NCBI GenBank assembly: GCA_029959285.1
Contig: JASCOE010000010.1
Location: 179,152-243,151, forward strand
Length of the DNA: 64,000 nt
Reading direction: 5' to 3'
From: Flavobacteriaceae bacterium PS02337
GTDB taxonomy: Bacteria; Bacteroidota; Bacteroidia; Flavobacteriales; Flavobacteriaceae
The notes under the pieces were generated by a model. It was not told where the DNA came from. It searched no databases and saw nothing but the letters and a program-made list of their open reading frames with translations. The position numbers and the translations under genes are program-made. Within the stretch, counting starts at the first letter, position 1. Every line of letters starts with the position of its first letter. Positions 26,317 to 36,057 of this stretch are shown here, piece by piece.

Positions 26317-27045
26317 TTAGAAATTCGGACTTAAATCATATTTTTTGTAGAATTTATCCAAAACATCAACAACTTCGTCTTCTGTATCTACAATCTTAAA
26401 TAAATTCAAATCGTCTGGACTTACAGTTTGCATTTTTTCAACTAAAACAGTTTTAACCCATTCGATTAAACCAGACCAAAATTCAACACCAACCAAAATA
26501 ATTGGGAATTTTCCAATTTTCTTAGTCTGAATCAAAGTGATCGCTTCAAACATTTCGTCTAAAGTTCCAAAACCTCCCGGCATAACCACAAAACCTTGTG
26601 AATATTTAACGAACATTACTTTTCTCACAAAGAAATAATCGAAATTCAAGTTTTTATCGTGATCAATATACGGGTTAAAATGCTGCTCAAACGGAAGTTC
26701 GATATTCAAACCAACCGAAGTTCCACCTCCTAAATGCGCACCTTTATTTCCGGCTTCCATAATTCCGGGACCACCTCCTGTGATTACACCGTAACCTGCT
26801 TTACTAATTTTATAAGCAATTTTTTCAGCCAATAAATAGTACTTATCATCTGGTTTAGTTCTTGCAGATCCAAAAATCGAAACACAAGGGCCAATACGTC
26901 CCATTGCCTCATATCCATTTACAAACTCAGACATAATTTTAAAAATCGCCCAGCTGTCATTGGTTCTAATTTCATTCCACGTTTTTTGTTTCAAACGATC
27001 CTGAATTACTTTATCTTCATCATTATCAAAATCTTCTAATCTCAT
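26317..27045 (-). CDS. LOG family protein (TIGR00730, Rossmann fold)
   Basis: A 242-residue cytoplasmic protein with the two LOG motifs: GGGPGIMEAGNKGA and MPGGFGTLDEMFE. Characterised members hydrolyse nucleoside 5'-monophosphates to base and ribose 5-phosphate (cytokinin-activating LOG and bacterial PpnN). Enzymatic activity here is inferred from the intact motifs. The start ATG at 27045 begins MRLEDFDNDEDKVIQ. It lies alone between two repeat-rich intergenic regions. Confidence 0.88.
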   Translation of the reverse strand: MRLEDFDNDEDKVIQDRLKQKTWNEIRTNDSWAIFKIMSEFVNGYEAMGRIGPCVSIFGSARTKPDDKYYLLAEKIAYKISKAGYGVITGGGPGIMEAGNKGAHLGGGTSVGLNIELPFEQHFNPYIDHDKNLNFDYFFVRKVMFVKYSQGFVVMPGGFGTLDEMFEAITLIQTKKIGKFPIILVGVEFWSGLIEWVKTVLVEKMQTVSPDDLNLFKIVDTEDEVVDVLDKFYKKYDLSPNF

Positions 27046-27090
27046 TTTAGGTATTTTAATTTATTATTTTATTATGTTTTTTTGCAATAA

Positions 27091-27205
27091 TTGTCACGCT
27101 GAGCGAAGTCGAAGGATTAGGAGCTAATTCCTGCTGTCCGCTATATCTTTTGTGGCGAACCCCGCCACAAAAGGATGCCGCTCCCATCAGGGCTAGGGCA
27201 GTTGG
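27091..27205. repeat. CTTTTGTGGCG hairpin repeat with GGGCTAGGGC tail
   Basis: Starts GTCACGCTGAGCGAAGTCGA and runs through AGCTAATTCCTGCTGTCCGC, an 11-base perfect stem (27147-27157 with 27163-27173, loop AACCC), then GATGCCGCTCCCATCAGGGC. It is markedly more GC-rich than its surroundings. This layout matches a very common flavobacterial intergenic element as I remember it. Copy number could not be checked here. Confidence 0.7.
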
Positions 27206-27463
27206 CTTCAAATAAACAATTGGTTTAATTGAAAAATCTTTCTTTGAAAACTTTGAATTTTTCAGAAAAAGCGGATACTAAATTAACTCTTTTTTCTAGA
27301 ATTGTTACAACAATGTTTATTTATTAATTTAAATGTAACATTTCTTTGGTAATGATTTTTGTTGTGGTTTCATTATCAGGAAATTGGTCAGTTGAATATT
27401 GATTTCAATATTTCACCACATTCAACAGAGTTATTTTGATCATTTTTAGTAATCTATAGCCAC

Positions 27464-27632
27464 AATCTTGTCATCCCGAGGAACGAGGGATCTCCGCAAG
27501 TAACTCGATAATTTAGGTAAAATGCTTTGTGTTAGTTTCTTGTGGAGATCCCTCGTTCCTCAGGATGACAAAAATGTGTAGACTAAAAATTTGACGTAGA
27601 TCTTTGTCAAAGTTTTAAACTTTGACAAAGAT
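27464..27632. repeat. composite inverted repeat plus 33-bp palindrome (second copy)
   Basis: Arms of about 30 bases (TTGTCATCCCGAGGAACGAG at 27468 and its complement ending at 27571) enclose about 45 bases. The palindrome at 27600-27632, ATCTTTGTCAAAGTTT on both sides of one T, follows. The element at 20511-20599 has the same order with only the left arm. Confidence 0.8.
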
Positions 27633-27662
27633 TGGTCGCGTAAAGGTATTTTTGTAAAGATT

Positions 27663-30497
27663 TTAAGCTTCCAATTCTTTTTTCAAAAACTTAGCCGTAT
27701 AACTTTTTTTATTCTTCGCTACTTCTTCTGGAGTTCCTTTTGCGATTAATTGACCGCCGCCTTTTCCGCCTTCTGGACCAATATCGATAATATAATCGGC
27801 AAGTTTAATAACGTCCATATTATGTTCGATAACTAAAATTGTATTTCCTTTATCTACCAATTTATTGATAACTTCCATCAAGACGCGAATATCTTCAAAA
27901 TGCAATCCTGTAGTAGGTTCATCTAGAATATAAAATGTATTTCCAGTATCTTTTTTAGATAATTCTCCAGCGAGTTTAATACGCTGTGCTTCACCACCAG
28001 AAAGCGTTGTGCTTTGCTGTCCAAGTGTAATATAGCCTAAACCAACGTCTTGAATCGTTTTGATTTTTCTATAAATTTTTGGAATATTTTCAAAAAACGG
28101 AACCGCTTCATCAACCGTCATATCCAAAACATCAGAAATAGATTTTCCTTTGTATCTAATTTCTAAAGTTTCTCTATTGAAACGTTTTCCTTGACACGTT
28201 TCGCATTCAACATAAACATCTGGTAAAAAGTTCATTTCGATCGTACGAACACCAGAACCTTCACAAGTTTCGCAGCGTCCGCCTTTTACGTTAAAACTAA
28301 AACGTCCCGCTTTGTAACCGCGAATCATACTTTCAGAAGTCATCGTAAACAGATTTCTAATTTCTGTAAAAACTTCAGTGTAAGTTGCTGGATTCGAACG
28401 TGGTGTTCTTCCAATCGGACTTTGATCAATATCAATTACTTTGTCAATATGTTCTAAACCTTCGATTTTTTTATAAGGTTGTGGTTTTTTTACGCCATTA
28501 AAATAATACGCATTCAGAATCGGATAAAGCGTTTCATTAATTAAAGTCGATTTTCCGCTCCCAGAAACTCCCGTAACGCAAGTTAATTGCCCTAACGGAA
28601 TTTCAATAGAAACATTTTTTAAGTTATTTCCAGTTGCTCCAGTTAGTTTTAAGAATTTTCCATTTCCTTTTCTTCTTTCCTTCGGAATCTCCAATTTCAT
28701 TTTACCATTCAGATATTGAGCGGTAATTGTATCCGATTTTAAAGTTTCTGCAGGCGTTCCGATACTGATAATTTCTCCACCGTATTTTCCAGCTTTTGGA
28801 CCAATATCAATAACATAATCGGCAGTTTCAATCATGTCTTTATCGTGTTCAACCACAATAACCGAATTTCCAATATCACGTAATTGTTCCAGCGATTTAA
28901 TTAGTTTTTCATTATCTCTTTGATGCAAACCAATACTTGGCTCATCTAAAATATATAAAACACCAACCAATTGCGAACCAATTTGTGTAGCCAAACGAAT
29001 ACGTTGTGCTTCACCGCCAGAAAGCGATTTTGAACTTCGGCTTAAAGCCAAATAATTCAAACCAACATTCATCAAAAAGTTCAAACGATCTTTGATTTCT
29101 TTTACAACTTCAGAAGCAATTAAAAGCTGTTTATCAGTTAAATGACTATTTAAATCTTGAAACCAAGCTGTTAAATCAGAAATATCCATATCACACAATT
29201 CGGTGATATTTTTTCCATTTACTCTAAAAAATTGCGCTTCTTTTTTCAAACGAGAACCTTCGCAAACAGGACAAGCAATTTCATCCATAAAATCTTTTGC
29301 CCAACGTTTTATGCTTGTTGTAGCGCTTTCGTCGTATTGATTTTTAATGAAGTTTGAAATTCCTTCAAAATCAATTTTATATTCTCTTGTTACGCCAAGA
29401 TCTTTTGAGTTGATGGCAAATTTATCTTTTCCGCCATACAAAATCATCGTCATGGCTTCTTCAGGAATTTTCTCAATCGGATCAGTTATTTTAAAACCGA
29501 ATTTTTCTCCGATAGTTTCCAATTGTTTGAAAATCCAAGAAGATTTATATTCGCCAAGCGGAGCAAAACCACCGCTTTTGATAGATAATTTCGGATTTGG
29601 AATAATCTTCTTTACGTTGATTTCGTGAACAGTTCCCAATCCGTTACAATGTGGACAAGCACCTTTTGGAGAATTAAAAGAAAATAAATTCGGTTCTGGA
29701 TTTTGATATGAAATTCCTGTTGAAGGACACATTAAATTTCTACTGAAATAACGTACTTCATTTGAATCCTGATCTAAAATCATCAAAACATCTTCTCCAT
29801 GATGCATCGCAGTATTAATACTTTCTGCTAATCTTTTTTGATTATCTGGTGTATCTTCAATCTGCATTCTATCTACTACAATTTCGATGTCGTGCGTTTT
29901 GTAACGATCCAATTTCATTCCTGAAACTAAATCTTGTACTTCGCCATTTACACGAACTTTCAAAAATCCTTGTTTGGTTATCTGTTGAAAAAGTTCAGCA
30001 TAATGTCCTTTTCTAGCTTTAATAACGGGAGCTAAAATGTTGATTCGTTTTCCGTTATAATCCTGAATAATCAAATCTTTTATTTGTTCATCAGAATATG
30101 AAACCATTTTTTCGCCTGTGTTGTAACTGTATGCATCAGCGCCACGAGCGTATAAAAGTCTCAGGAAATCGTAAATTTCAGTAATAGTTCCAACTGTAGA
30201 ACGCGGACTTTTACTAGTCGTTTTTTGTTCAATAGCAATAACTGGCGACAGTCCGTCGATTTTATCAACATCAGGACGTTCTAATCCTCCAAGAAATTGT
30301 CTCGCATAAGCCGAAAAAGTTTCAACATAACGACGCTGGCCTTCAGCATAAATGGTATCAAATGCCAATGAAGATTTTCCCGAACCTGATAAACCAGTAA
30401 TTACAACCAGTTTTTCACGCGGAATAGAAATGTCTATATTTTTAAGATTATGAACTCTTGCACCAAGAACTTCAATAGTATTGTCTTTTTCTAACAT
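27663..30497 (-). CDS. uvrA: excinuclease ABC subunit A
   Basis: DNA-damage recognition ATPase of nucleotide excision repair, 944 residues from the ATG at 30497. The TTG four codons upstream is less likely. It has two ABC modules with Walker [13 protein letters not shown] and [12 protein letters not shown], and signatures [14 protein letters not shown] and [14 protein letters not shown]. Zinc-finger cysteine pairs are at [24 protein letters not shown] and CETCQGKR. The length is normal and the C-terminus is intact. UvrB and UvrC are not in the window. Confidence 0.98.
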   Translation of the reverse strand: MLEKDNTIEVLGARVHNLKNIDISIPREKLVVITGLSGSGKSSLAFDTIYAEGQRRYVETFSAYARQFLGGLERPDVDKIDGLSPVIAIEQKTTSKSPRSTVGTITEIYDFLRLLYARGADAYSYNTGEKMVSYSDEQIKDLIIQDYNGKRINILAPVIKARKGHYAELFQQITKQGFLKVRVNGEVQDLVSGMKLDRYKTHDIEIVVDRMQIEDTPDNQKRLAESINTAMHHGEDVLMILDQDSNEVRYFSRNLMCPSTGISYQNPEPNLFSFNSPKGACPHCNGLGTVHEINVKKIIPNPKLSIKSGGFAPLGEYKSSWIFKQLETIGEKFGFKITDPIEKIPEEAMTMILYGGKDKFAINSKDLGVTREYKIDFEGISNFIKNQYDESATTSIKRWAKDFMDEIACPVCEGSRLKKEAQFFRVNGKNITELCDMDISDLTAWFQDLNSHLTDKQLLIASEVVKEIKDRLNFLMNVGLNYLALSRSSKSLSGGEAQRIRLATQIGSQLVGVLYILDEPSIGLHQRDNEKLIKSLEQLRDIGNSVIVVEHDKDMIETADYVIDIGPKAGKYGGEIISIGTPAETLKSDTITAQYLNGKMKLEIPKERRKGNGKFLKLTGATGNNLKNVSIEIPLGQLTCVTGVSGSGKSTLINETLYPILNAYYFNGVKKPQPYKKIEGLEHIDKVIDIDQSPIGRTPRSNPATYTEVFTEIRNLFTMTSESMIRGYKAGRFSFNVKGGRCETCEGSGVRTIEMNFLPDVYVECETCQGKRFNRETLEIRYKGKSISDVLDMTVDEAVPFFENIPKIYRKIKTIQDVGLGYITLGQQSTTLSGGEAQRIKLAGELSKKDTGNTFYILDEPTTGLHFEDIRVLMEVINKLVDKGNTILVIEHNMDVIKLADYIIDIGPEGGKGGGQLIAKGTPEEVAKNKKSYTAKFLKKELEA

Positions 30498-30579
30498 AAT
30501 TTTGAGCAAAACGCAAAGTTACCACTTTGATTTGTTCTTTTTGTGCTCGATAGCAAAAGTTTATGTTACAAATAGTAAC

Positions 30580-30609
30580 AAAAAACGCTGAAATGAATCA
30601 GCGTTTTTT
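30580..30609 (-). terminator. terminator of the TPR gene
   Basis: AAAAAACGCTG (30580-30590) and CAGCGTTTTTT (30599-30609) form a perfect 11-base stem with an 8-base loop, placed 18 bases after the TPR gene stop and upstream of uvrA. Confidence 0.8.
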
Positions 30610-30626
30610 GTTATTTAAAGATCAAT

Positions 30627-31595
30627 TTACTTTGTACTAATATTATTTGAAGCTAATATTTTTTCAAAAGCAGCTTCTTTTCCGTCTTTTTTCATTTGTC
30701 CATAAATCATCTGGATAATTTTTTCAGCATCAGTTCTGTACGGAGATTTCTGAGCGATATACATATTGTAAGCTTTGCACATATTGTCTAAACCTTTTTC
30801 CTGATCGTTTAAATGCAAAGCATACATCTGACCAATTCCGTAAAAAACTTCTGGATTATTTGGATCAATTTTCGCCAATTTCTCGTAAGTTTCTACAGCT
30901 TTTTTGAATTCTTTTTTATAAGAATATACAACTGCTATATTTTGCAAAGGCATTAATCCGTTTGGATCTATTTTAAGTGATTTTTCGTAAGCTTCAATTG
31001 CTTCGTCGTATTTTTCTAATCTTCTATAGCAAATTCCCATATTATCATAAGCAAAAGCAAAATTCGGGTCAATTTTTACTGCTTTTTTGTAATAATCTAT
31101 TGCGCCTTTGTAGTTTTCCTTTTTTGATTCATCAATTGCCAAATAATAATTTTCTAAAGCCTTTTCGTTTTCAGAAATCGAATTTTTATTGACTTTATCG
31201 TTTGTTGCAATTTTACTTTTTAACGAATTGCAATTTGCCATTAAATAGCGTTCAATTTTATAATATGAGTCTTTAAAATCTTTAGAATTTGGATTAAAAT
31301 TCATGGTAACATCAATATTCTTTTTCCCTTGAGCATCTGTAGTTGCTTTCGACATATCAAGATTAGCTAATTTTTCTCCTATTTGATACGCTCCAACTTT
31401 AGCGCTAATACACGAATGAATGTTGGCTGTTATAGAATCTTTAACTCGGTCTAGGGTTGGTATAGAATCTATACATTTACACGCGCCATCGGCAACTTCT
31501 TTTAATAATTTTTCAGAGTCAATTTTTGCTGTTTCCTGAGATTTAACATTTTGAAATCCGGCAAGTAAAAGAATAAGAATAAAATAGTTTTTCAT
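30627..31595 (-). CDS. exported TPR-repeat protein
   Basis: A 322-residue protein with a signal peptide of about 19 residues. A cysteine-containing N-terminal part (GACKCIDSIPTL, about 35-45) is followed by at least three TPR units, visible as AIDYYKKAVKIDPNFAFAYD, AIEAYEKSLKIDPNGLMPLQ and AVETYEKLAKIDPNNPEVFY. TPRs bind protein partners, so a periplasmic scaffold role is likely, but the partner is unknown. It stands alone between the ClC gene and uvrA and has its own terminator. Confidence 0.85.
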   Translation of the reverse strand: MKNYFILILLLAGFQNVKSQETAKIDSEKLLKEVADGACKCIDSIPTLDRVKDSITANIHSCISAKVGAYQIGEKLANLDMSKATTDAQGKKNIDVTMNFNPNSKDFKDSYYKIERYLMANCNSLKSKIATNDKVNKNSISENEKALENYYLAIDESKKENYKGAIDYYKKAVKIDPNFAFAYDNMGICYRRLEKYDEAIEAYEKSLKIDPNGLMPLQNIAVVYSYKKEFKKAVETYEKLAKIDPNNPEVFYGIGQMYALHLNDQEKGLDNMCKAYNMYIAQKSPYRTDAEKIIQMIYGQMKKDGKEAAFEKILASNNISTK

Positions 31596-31694
31596 CTATA
31601 ATTGGTTTTTTAGGTTATCGTTTTTGGGATGATAATAGAAACCAAATATAATATATTTCGTATGAATATATTTATGAATTTTTAATTGCAGAAT

Positions 31695-33479
31695 TTATTC
31701 AATCGTCATAGAACGAAGTTTTGTTCTGTAAGCTTCAAGTGCAATAGATTTAGAAATAAAACCGTGATATTTTCCATCTCTTAAAACAGGCAGAAAAGCA
31801 GATTTAGACATTTCAAATTTCTTCATTACAATTTCCATACTGTCAAGTGAAGAAATAGTAGCCAGCGGCGCTTTCATAACATCTTTAATCTGAGTATATT
31901 TTACGCGATAAGAATTGAAAATAATTTCACGAATATCATTAAAATGAACAACTCCAACAAGATCTTTATCAGTATTGACAACAGCAAAAACAACTTGATT
32001 GGAGTGTGAAATAAGATCAACCAATTTACCAAGATTTTCTTCAGGCTGAACCGTTAAATAATCGCATTGAATAATAGAATCAATATCTAAAGTCGATAAA
32101 ATATTAGAATCTTTATTGCTCGTAAATGCATGACCTTTTTTAACCAATCCTTTTACGTCAAGCGAATATTTCTCGTAACGCTTAGAAATCGCAAAACTGA
32201 TCGAAGAAACAATCATAAGCGGAATCATTAATCCGTAACCACCTGTAATTTCTGCAATTAAGAAAATAGCAGTCAAAGGTGCATGAAATAAACCGCTCAA
32301 AATTCCAGCCATTCCGACCATTGTAAAATTGGTAATTGGAAGTTTTGATAAACCAATAAGTGTAATTAATTTTGAAAAGAAATATCCTAAATAAGATCCT
32401 AAAAATAGAGAAGGAGCGAAGTTTCCTCCGTTTCCACCGCTTCCGAGTGTTAATCCAGACGCAAAAACTTTCATCATCATAGTTGCGCCAACAAAAAGCA
32501 ATAAAACCCATTGGTTATTTCTAAAATCGGCAAACAAAGTATTGTCTAATAATTTTCCTGGATCTGCCTCAGATAAGGTTTTGATACTTTCATATCCTTC
32601 ACCAAATAAAGTTGGAAAAATAAAGATTAACAAAGCTAAAAGTGATGAACCAATCAAGGCTTTTTTGTATGGACCAATTTGTTGTTTAGAAAAATAATGT
32701 TCAACTCTTTGAAAGTTTCTCGAATAATAAATCGCAACTAATCCAGTTAAAACACCTAAAATAACATAAAATGGAATGTTATGATAATCAAATATTTCTT
32801 GTTTTTTGAAACTTAAAAGAATTGTTTCGTCTAAAACAATTGCAGAAACCAAAGCGCCAGTCGCTGCCGAAATCATAATTGGTGTAAAAGCAGCAATGCT
32901 TACATCGACCAATAAAACTTCGATGGCAAAAAGAACACCGGCAATTGGAGCGTTAAAAGCTGCCGCGATTCCAGCTGCTACGCCGCAACCAATTAGTAAA
33001 GTTCTATCTTTATATTGAAGTTTATAATTTTGAGCAAAATTAGAACCAAATGCAGCTCCAGTAATCACGATCGGACTTTCTAAACCTGCAGAACCTCCTA
33101 AACCAACTGTTAATGAGCTTGTTATGATTTGCGCATACATTTGCTTTCGCGGAATAATACTTGCTTTTTTTGCAACCGCGTAAAGTATTTGTGAAGTTCC
33201 TTTTTGAATAGTTCCGTTTAAAACTTTTTTTACCACAAAAACCGTCAATAAAATACCAACAATTGGCAGTATACTGTTAATGAAACTTAATTTTAAAATT
33301 CCATTGATATAAGTTGCAAAAGAAAAAACGCTGTGCGCAAAAGTTTTAAGTATAATTACAGCAAATGAACATGAAATTCCGATAAGAACGCTCGACAAAA
33401 AAAGAAACTGTTTTGGAGTCATTAAGGATTGCGCCAAAGCAATTATACTTTCTAGTCTTCTGAAATATTTTTTAAGCAT
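31695..33479 (-). CDS. ClC-family chloride channel/antiporter with CBS domains
   Basis: A 594-residue membrane protein. The ClC core (about residues 20-440) has the anion-site motifs GGSAGLESP, where the Glu corresponds to the gating glutamate, and GSGGNGGNFAPSLFLG. Two CBS domains follow at the C-terminus (about 465-525 and 530-590; DLVGVVHFNDIREI, FLPVLRDGKYHGFI), which usually bind adenine nucleotides and modulate transport. A channel and a proton-coupled antiporter cannot be told apart with certainty. Monocistronic. Confidence 0.92.
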   Translation of the reverse strand: MLKKYFRRLESIIALAQSLMTPKQFLFLSSVLIGISCSFAVIILKTFAHSVFSFATYINGILKLSFINSILPIVGILLTVFVVKKVLNGTIQKGTSQILYAVAKKASIIPRKQMYAQIITSSLTVGLGGSAGLESPIVITGAAFGSNFAQNYKLQYKDRTLLIGCGVAAGIAAAFNAPIAGVLFAIEVLLVDVSIAAFTPIMISAATGALVSAIVLDETILLSFKKQEIFDYHNIPFYVILGVLTGLVAIYYSRNFQRVEHYFSKQQIGPYKKALIGSSLLALLIFIFPTLFGEGYESIKTLSEADPGKLLDNTLFADFRNNQWVLLLFVGATMMMKVFASGLTLGSGGNGGNFAPSLFLGSYLGYFFSKLITLIGLSKLPITNFTMVGMAGILSGLFHAPLTAIFLIAEITGGYGLMIPLMIVSSISFAISKRYEKYSLDVKGLVKKGHAFTSNKDSNILSTLDIDSIIQCDYLTVQPEENLGKLVDLISHSNQVVFAVVNTDKDLVGVVHFNDIREIIFNSYRVKYTQIKDVMKAPLATISSLDSMEIVMKKFEMSKSAFLPVLRDGKYHGFISKSIALEAYRTKLRSMTIE

Positions 33480-33552
33480 TCTATTTTAAAAATTTACGTT
33501 CTTACAAAATTAGTTCATAATCTTAGATAAAAAAAATGAAAACGCAGAACTA

Positions 33553-35235
33553 TTAAAAACCAACAGCTTTATCGTCTCCTCTAAAATCGGCTCCACCTTC
33601 TAATTTATTGTCGGGCAAAACTAAAATTGCATCTACTTTTCCAATAATTGGAGTTGGTTTTTCGTTGATTAAATAATTTTTAGCTTTTAATTTATCGATT
33701 GTTTTAGATTCAAAAGTATTCGGTTCAAAAGTTATCAAATCAGGCAGCCATTGATGATGAAAACGCGGTGCATTAACAGCTTCTTGCATGCTTAATTTGT
33801 ATTCGTAAACATTTAAAATGGTTTGCAAAACAGATGTAATAATGGTAGAACCGCCTGGAGTTCCAACAACCATAAATAATTTTCCGTCTTTTTCTACAAT
33901 TGTAGGCGTCATAGAACTTAACATACGTTTTTGCGGTGCAATGCTATTGGCTTCATTTCCAACTAAACCGAACATATTTGGAGAACCTGGTTTTGCGCTA
34001 AAATCGTCCATTTCGTTATTTAAAAAGAAACCTAATTCGTCACAATAATATTTAGAACCGTAACCATCATTTAAAGTTGTTGTGGCTGCGATTGCATTTC
34101 CAAATTGATCTACAATTGAATAATGCGTCGTTTCGGTACTTTCTGCATAATTTACTTTTCCTTCTTTTATTTCAGAAGATAAAGTCGCTTTTTCAGGGTT
34201 AAAAGTGGCCATTCGGTCGCGTAGGTATTTTTCATCCATTAATTCTTTCAACGGAATTTTGACAAAATCAGGATCTCCTAAAAAATAACTTCTATCGGCG
34301 TACGCTCTTCTTTCTGCTTCAACAATAACTTGAATCGCATCTGCAGAATTATGACCCATTTTGGCTAAATCGTAAGGTTCTAGCATTTTTAAAATCTGTG
34401 CCAAACAAATTCCGCCGCTGCTTGGAGGCGACATTGAGGTTATTTTTAGATCCTTATAGGTAAACTGAAGCGGTTTTCTCCATTTTGCCTCATATTTTGC
34501 TAAATCTTGCAGCGTAATAATGCCGCCTTTTTCCTGAAGATAATGGACTAAAATTTTTGCCGTTTCTCCTTTATAAAATTCATTTCTTCCTTTCTTTTGA
34601 ATTCTTTTTAAAGTCTTAGCGAGAGCAGGATATTTTATGGTATCATTTTCTTTGAAGATTTTTGATGCCGGAGAATTTTCGCCGTTTATTTTTACAATTT
34701 TATCATGATAATCGTTTAAACTTTTTTCTTGTTTTTTGGTTACAATAACGCCTCTTTCAGCTAACGCAATTACAGGTTCTAAAATTTTAGAAATCGGCAT
34801 TGTTCCGTATTTTTTATGAACGGCAAAAACACCGGCAATAGTTCCAGGAACGCCAATTGCAAGAGCAGTTTCGGTACTTTTTCCTTTAATGACATTTCCA
34901 TCTTTATCCAAAAACATGTCTTTTCTGGCTGCCAATGGCGCTTTTTCTCTATAATCTAAAGATCCGACTTCGCCGTTTGCTTTTCGATACACCATAAATC
35001 CGCCGCCACCGATATTTCCTGCAAAAGGAAAAGCAACTGCCAAAGCCAATTCAGTTCCGACCATTGCATCAAAAGCATTTCCGCCATTTTTCATAATATC
35101 GGCTCCAATTTTTGAGGCTTCTTCGCGCGCAGAAACAACCATAGCTTTTGTAACCACTAATCCTGTCGGGTTTGATTGTTGAGCGTTGCTGTTCGTGAAA
35201 TATAAAAATGCTATTAAAAGCGTAATTTTCTTCAT
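33553..35235 (-). CDS. ggt: gamma-glutamyltransferase (glutathione hydrolase)
   Basis: A 560-residue periplasmic N-terminal-nucleophile hydrolase that cleaves gamma-glutamyl bonds of glutathione and related peptides. The signal peptide ends at about residue 18 (SNAQ). The precursor cuts itself before the catalytic Thr of TTHYSIVDQFGN (about residue 370) into large and small subunits. Substrate-binding signatures DYREKAP and the oxyanion stretch SSMTPTIV are present, as is GTPGGSTI. Full length, isolated gene. A link to sulfur or glutamate recycling is family knowledge. Confidence 0.95.
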   Translation of the reverse strand: MKKITLLIAFLYFTNSNAQQSNPTGLVVTKAMVVSAREEASKIGADIMKNGGNAFDAMVGTELALAVAFPFAGNIGGGGFMVYRKANGEVGSLDYREKAPLAARKDMFLDKDGNVIKGKSTETALAIGVPGTIAGVFAVHKKYGTMPISKILEPVIALAERGVIVTKKQEKSLNDYHDKIVKINGENSPASKIFKENDTIKYPALAKTLKRIQKKGRNEFYKGETAKILVHYLQEKGGIITLQDLAKYEAKWRKPLQFTYKDLKITSMSPPSSGGICLAQILKMLEPYDLAKMGHNSADAIQVIVEAERRAYADRSYFLGDPDFVKIPLKELMDEKYLRDRMATFNPEKATLSSEIKEGKVNYAESTETTHYSIVDQFGNAIAATTTLNDGYGSKYYCDELGFFLNNEMDDFSAKPGSPNMFGLVGNEANSIAPQKRMLSSMTPTIVEKDGKLFMVVGTPGGSTIITSVLQTILNVYEYKLSMQEAVNAPRFHHQWLPDLITFEPNTFESKTIDKLKAKNYLINEKPTPIIGKVDAILVLPDNKLEGGADFRGDDKAVGF

Positions 35236-35268
35236 AGGTAAATAAGATTTAATTGAAAATAAAACGGT

Positions 35269-35853
35269 TTAAAGAGAAAGTAATTTCACTTTAGCCTGTT
35301 TTTTTATTTCTTCAAAAAATAAGGTAAATTCTTCTTCAAACTCGTCGTAATACTCATTGAGTTCCTCTACAGCATATTGCATTTGAGAAATATTTTTCGA
35401 CCTTCGATCCATTTGAGTTAAAATTTGATGAATTCCATCGACAGTACGATAACTCAAAAGCCAATTTCTGCCAATCATATACGGCATTAAATCTTGGGTT
35501 TTCTCTGTTAAAATATCATAATTGTCATGCAACGAATTGTAAAATCGACTGATAAAACTTTCTAATTTTTCATCAGAATAATTGCTCCAGTTTTTGGCTA
35601 GAAAATGATCGTAAACAATATCTACAATCACGCCGGCATAGTGATGATATCTTTCGTGCAAACGTTTGGTGCTTGTTCTAAAAATATCGTGAGAGTCTGT
35701 ATAAGTATCAATAAATCGATGCAGTAAGATTCCTCTTTGTACATCGGCTGGAAAATGTTCAAATTGTTTTCCGCGAATTCCATCTGCCATAAAATTCCCG
35801 ATTTTAATCAAATCATTTTCTCCAGAAAGGTATATATGGGCTAAGAAATTCAT
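35269..35853 (-). CDS. acyl carrier protein phosphodiesterase family (AcpH-like)
   Basis: A 194-residue protein starting MNFLAHIYLSGEND with GNFMADGIRGKQ and GILLHRFIDTYTDSH, the His/Asp-rich signatures of AcpH, which removes the phosphopantetheine arm from acyl carrier protein. These His and Asp residues probably hold a metal ion. The activity has been shown for the E. coli enzyme. Here it is inferred from the family. It follows ggt on the same strand with a 33-base gap, so co-transcription with it is possible. Confidence 0.85.
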   Translation of the reverse strand: MNFLAHIYLSGENDLIKIGNFMADGIRGKQFEHFPADVQRGILLHRFIDTYTDSHDIFRTSTKRLHERYHHYAGVIVDIVYDHFLAKNWSNYSDEKLESFISRFYNSLHDNYDILTEKTQDLMPYMIGRNWLLSYRTVDGIHQILTQMDRRSKNISQMQYAVEELNEYYDEFEEEFTLFFEEIKKQAKVKLLSL

Positions 35854-35868
35854 TTTTATTCAATTTTC

Positions 35869-35897
35869 TAAGAATCTTATCAGCTAAGATTCTAAGT
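35869..35897. repeat. short inverted repeat CTAAGAATCTTA
   Basis: CTAAGAATCTTA and TAAGATTCTAAG flank TCAGC, with one mismatch in 12-base arms, in the divergent region between the AcpH-like gene and glmM. Farther on, AAATCTTAGAAAATTAG repeats part of the motif. Its role is unclear. Confidence 0.5.
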
Positions 35898-36024
35898 TAT
35901 TTAGTAAATGTATAAAAACTTTTTTAAATCATTTTGTTATAAAATTAACTCATTGAGAGTGGTTTCTTATAACGTAAATTTAAAATCTTAGAAAATTAGC
36001 ACCTTAGTAACTCGGTAACTTTTT

Positions 36025-36032
36025 TATATTTG
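36025..36032 (+). promoter_or_regulatory. -7 box of glmM
   Basis: TATATTTG matches TAnnTTTG and lies 25 bases before the ATG at 36058. No clear TTG at -33. Confidence 0.5.
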
Positions 36033-36057
36033 TAAAAAATAACCCTAACTCACAAAA

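Larger units (their letters stand above)
27046..27662. other. 617-base gene-free region holding three repeat elements
   Basis: No ORF with coding character is seen. From 27091 to 27205 lies a repeat with an 11-base perfect stem (CTTTTGTGGCG / CGCCACAAAAG) and the tail ATCAGGGCTAGGGC. From 27464 to 27571 lies the inverted pair GTCATCCCGAGGAACGA / TCGTTCCTCAGGATGAC. From 27600 to 27632 lies a 33-base perfect palindrome built on TCTTTGTCAAAGTTT. The part between 27206 and 27463 is plain AT-rich sequence with nothing recognisable. The region separates LOG and uvrA, both on the minus strand. Confidence 0.75.

Noticed and set aside
27046-27662. CRISPR array
   Set aside because: The repeats are inverted and of different families. 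There are no regularly spaced direct repeats and no cas genes.
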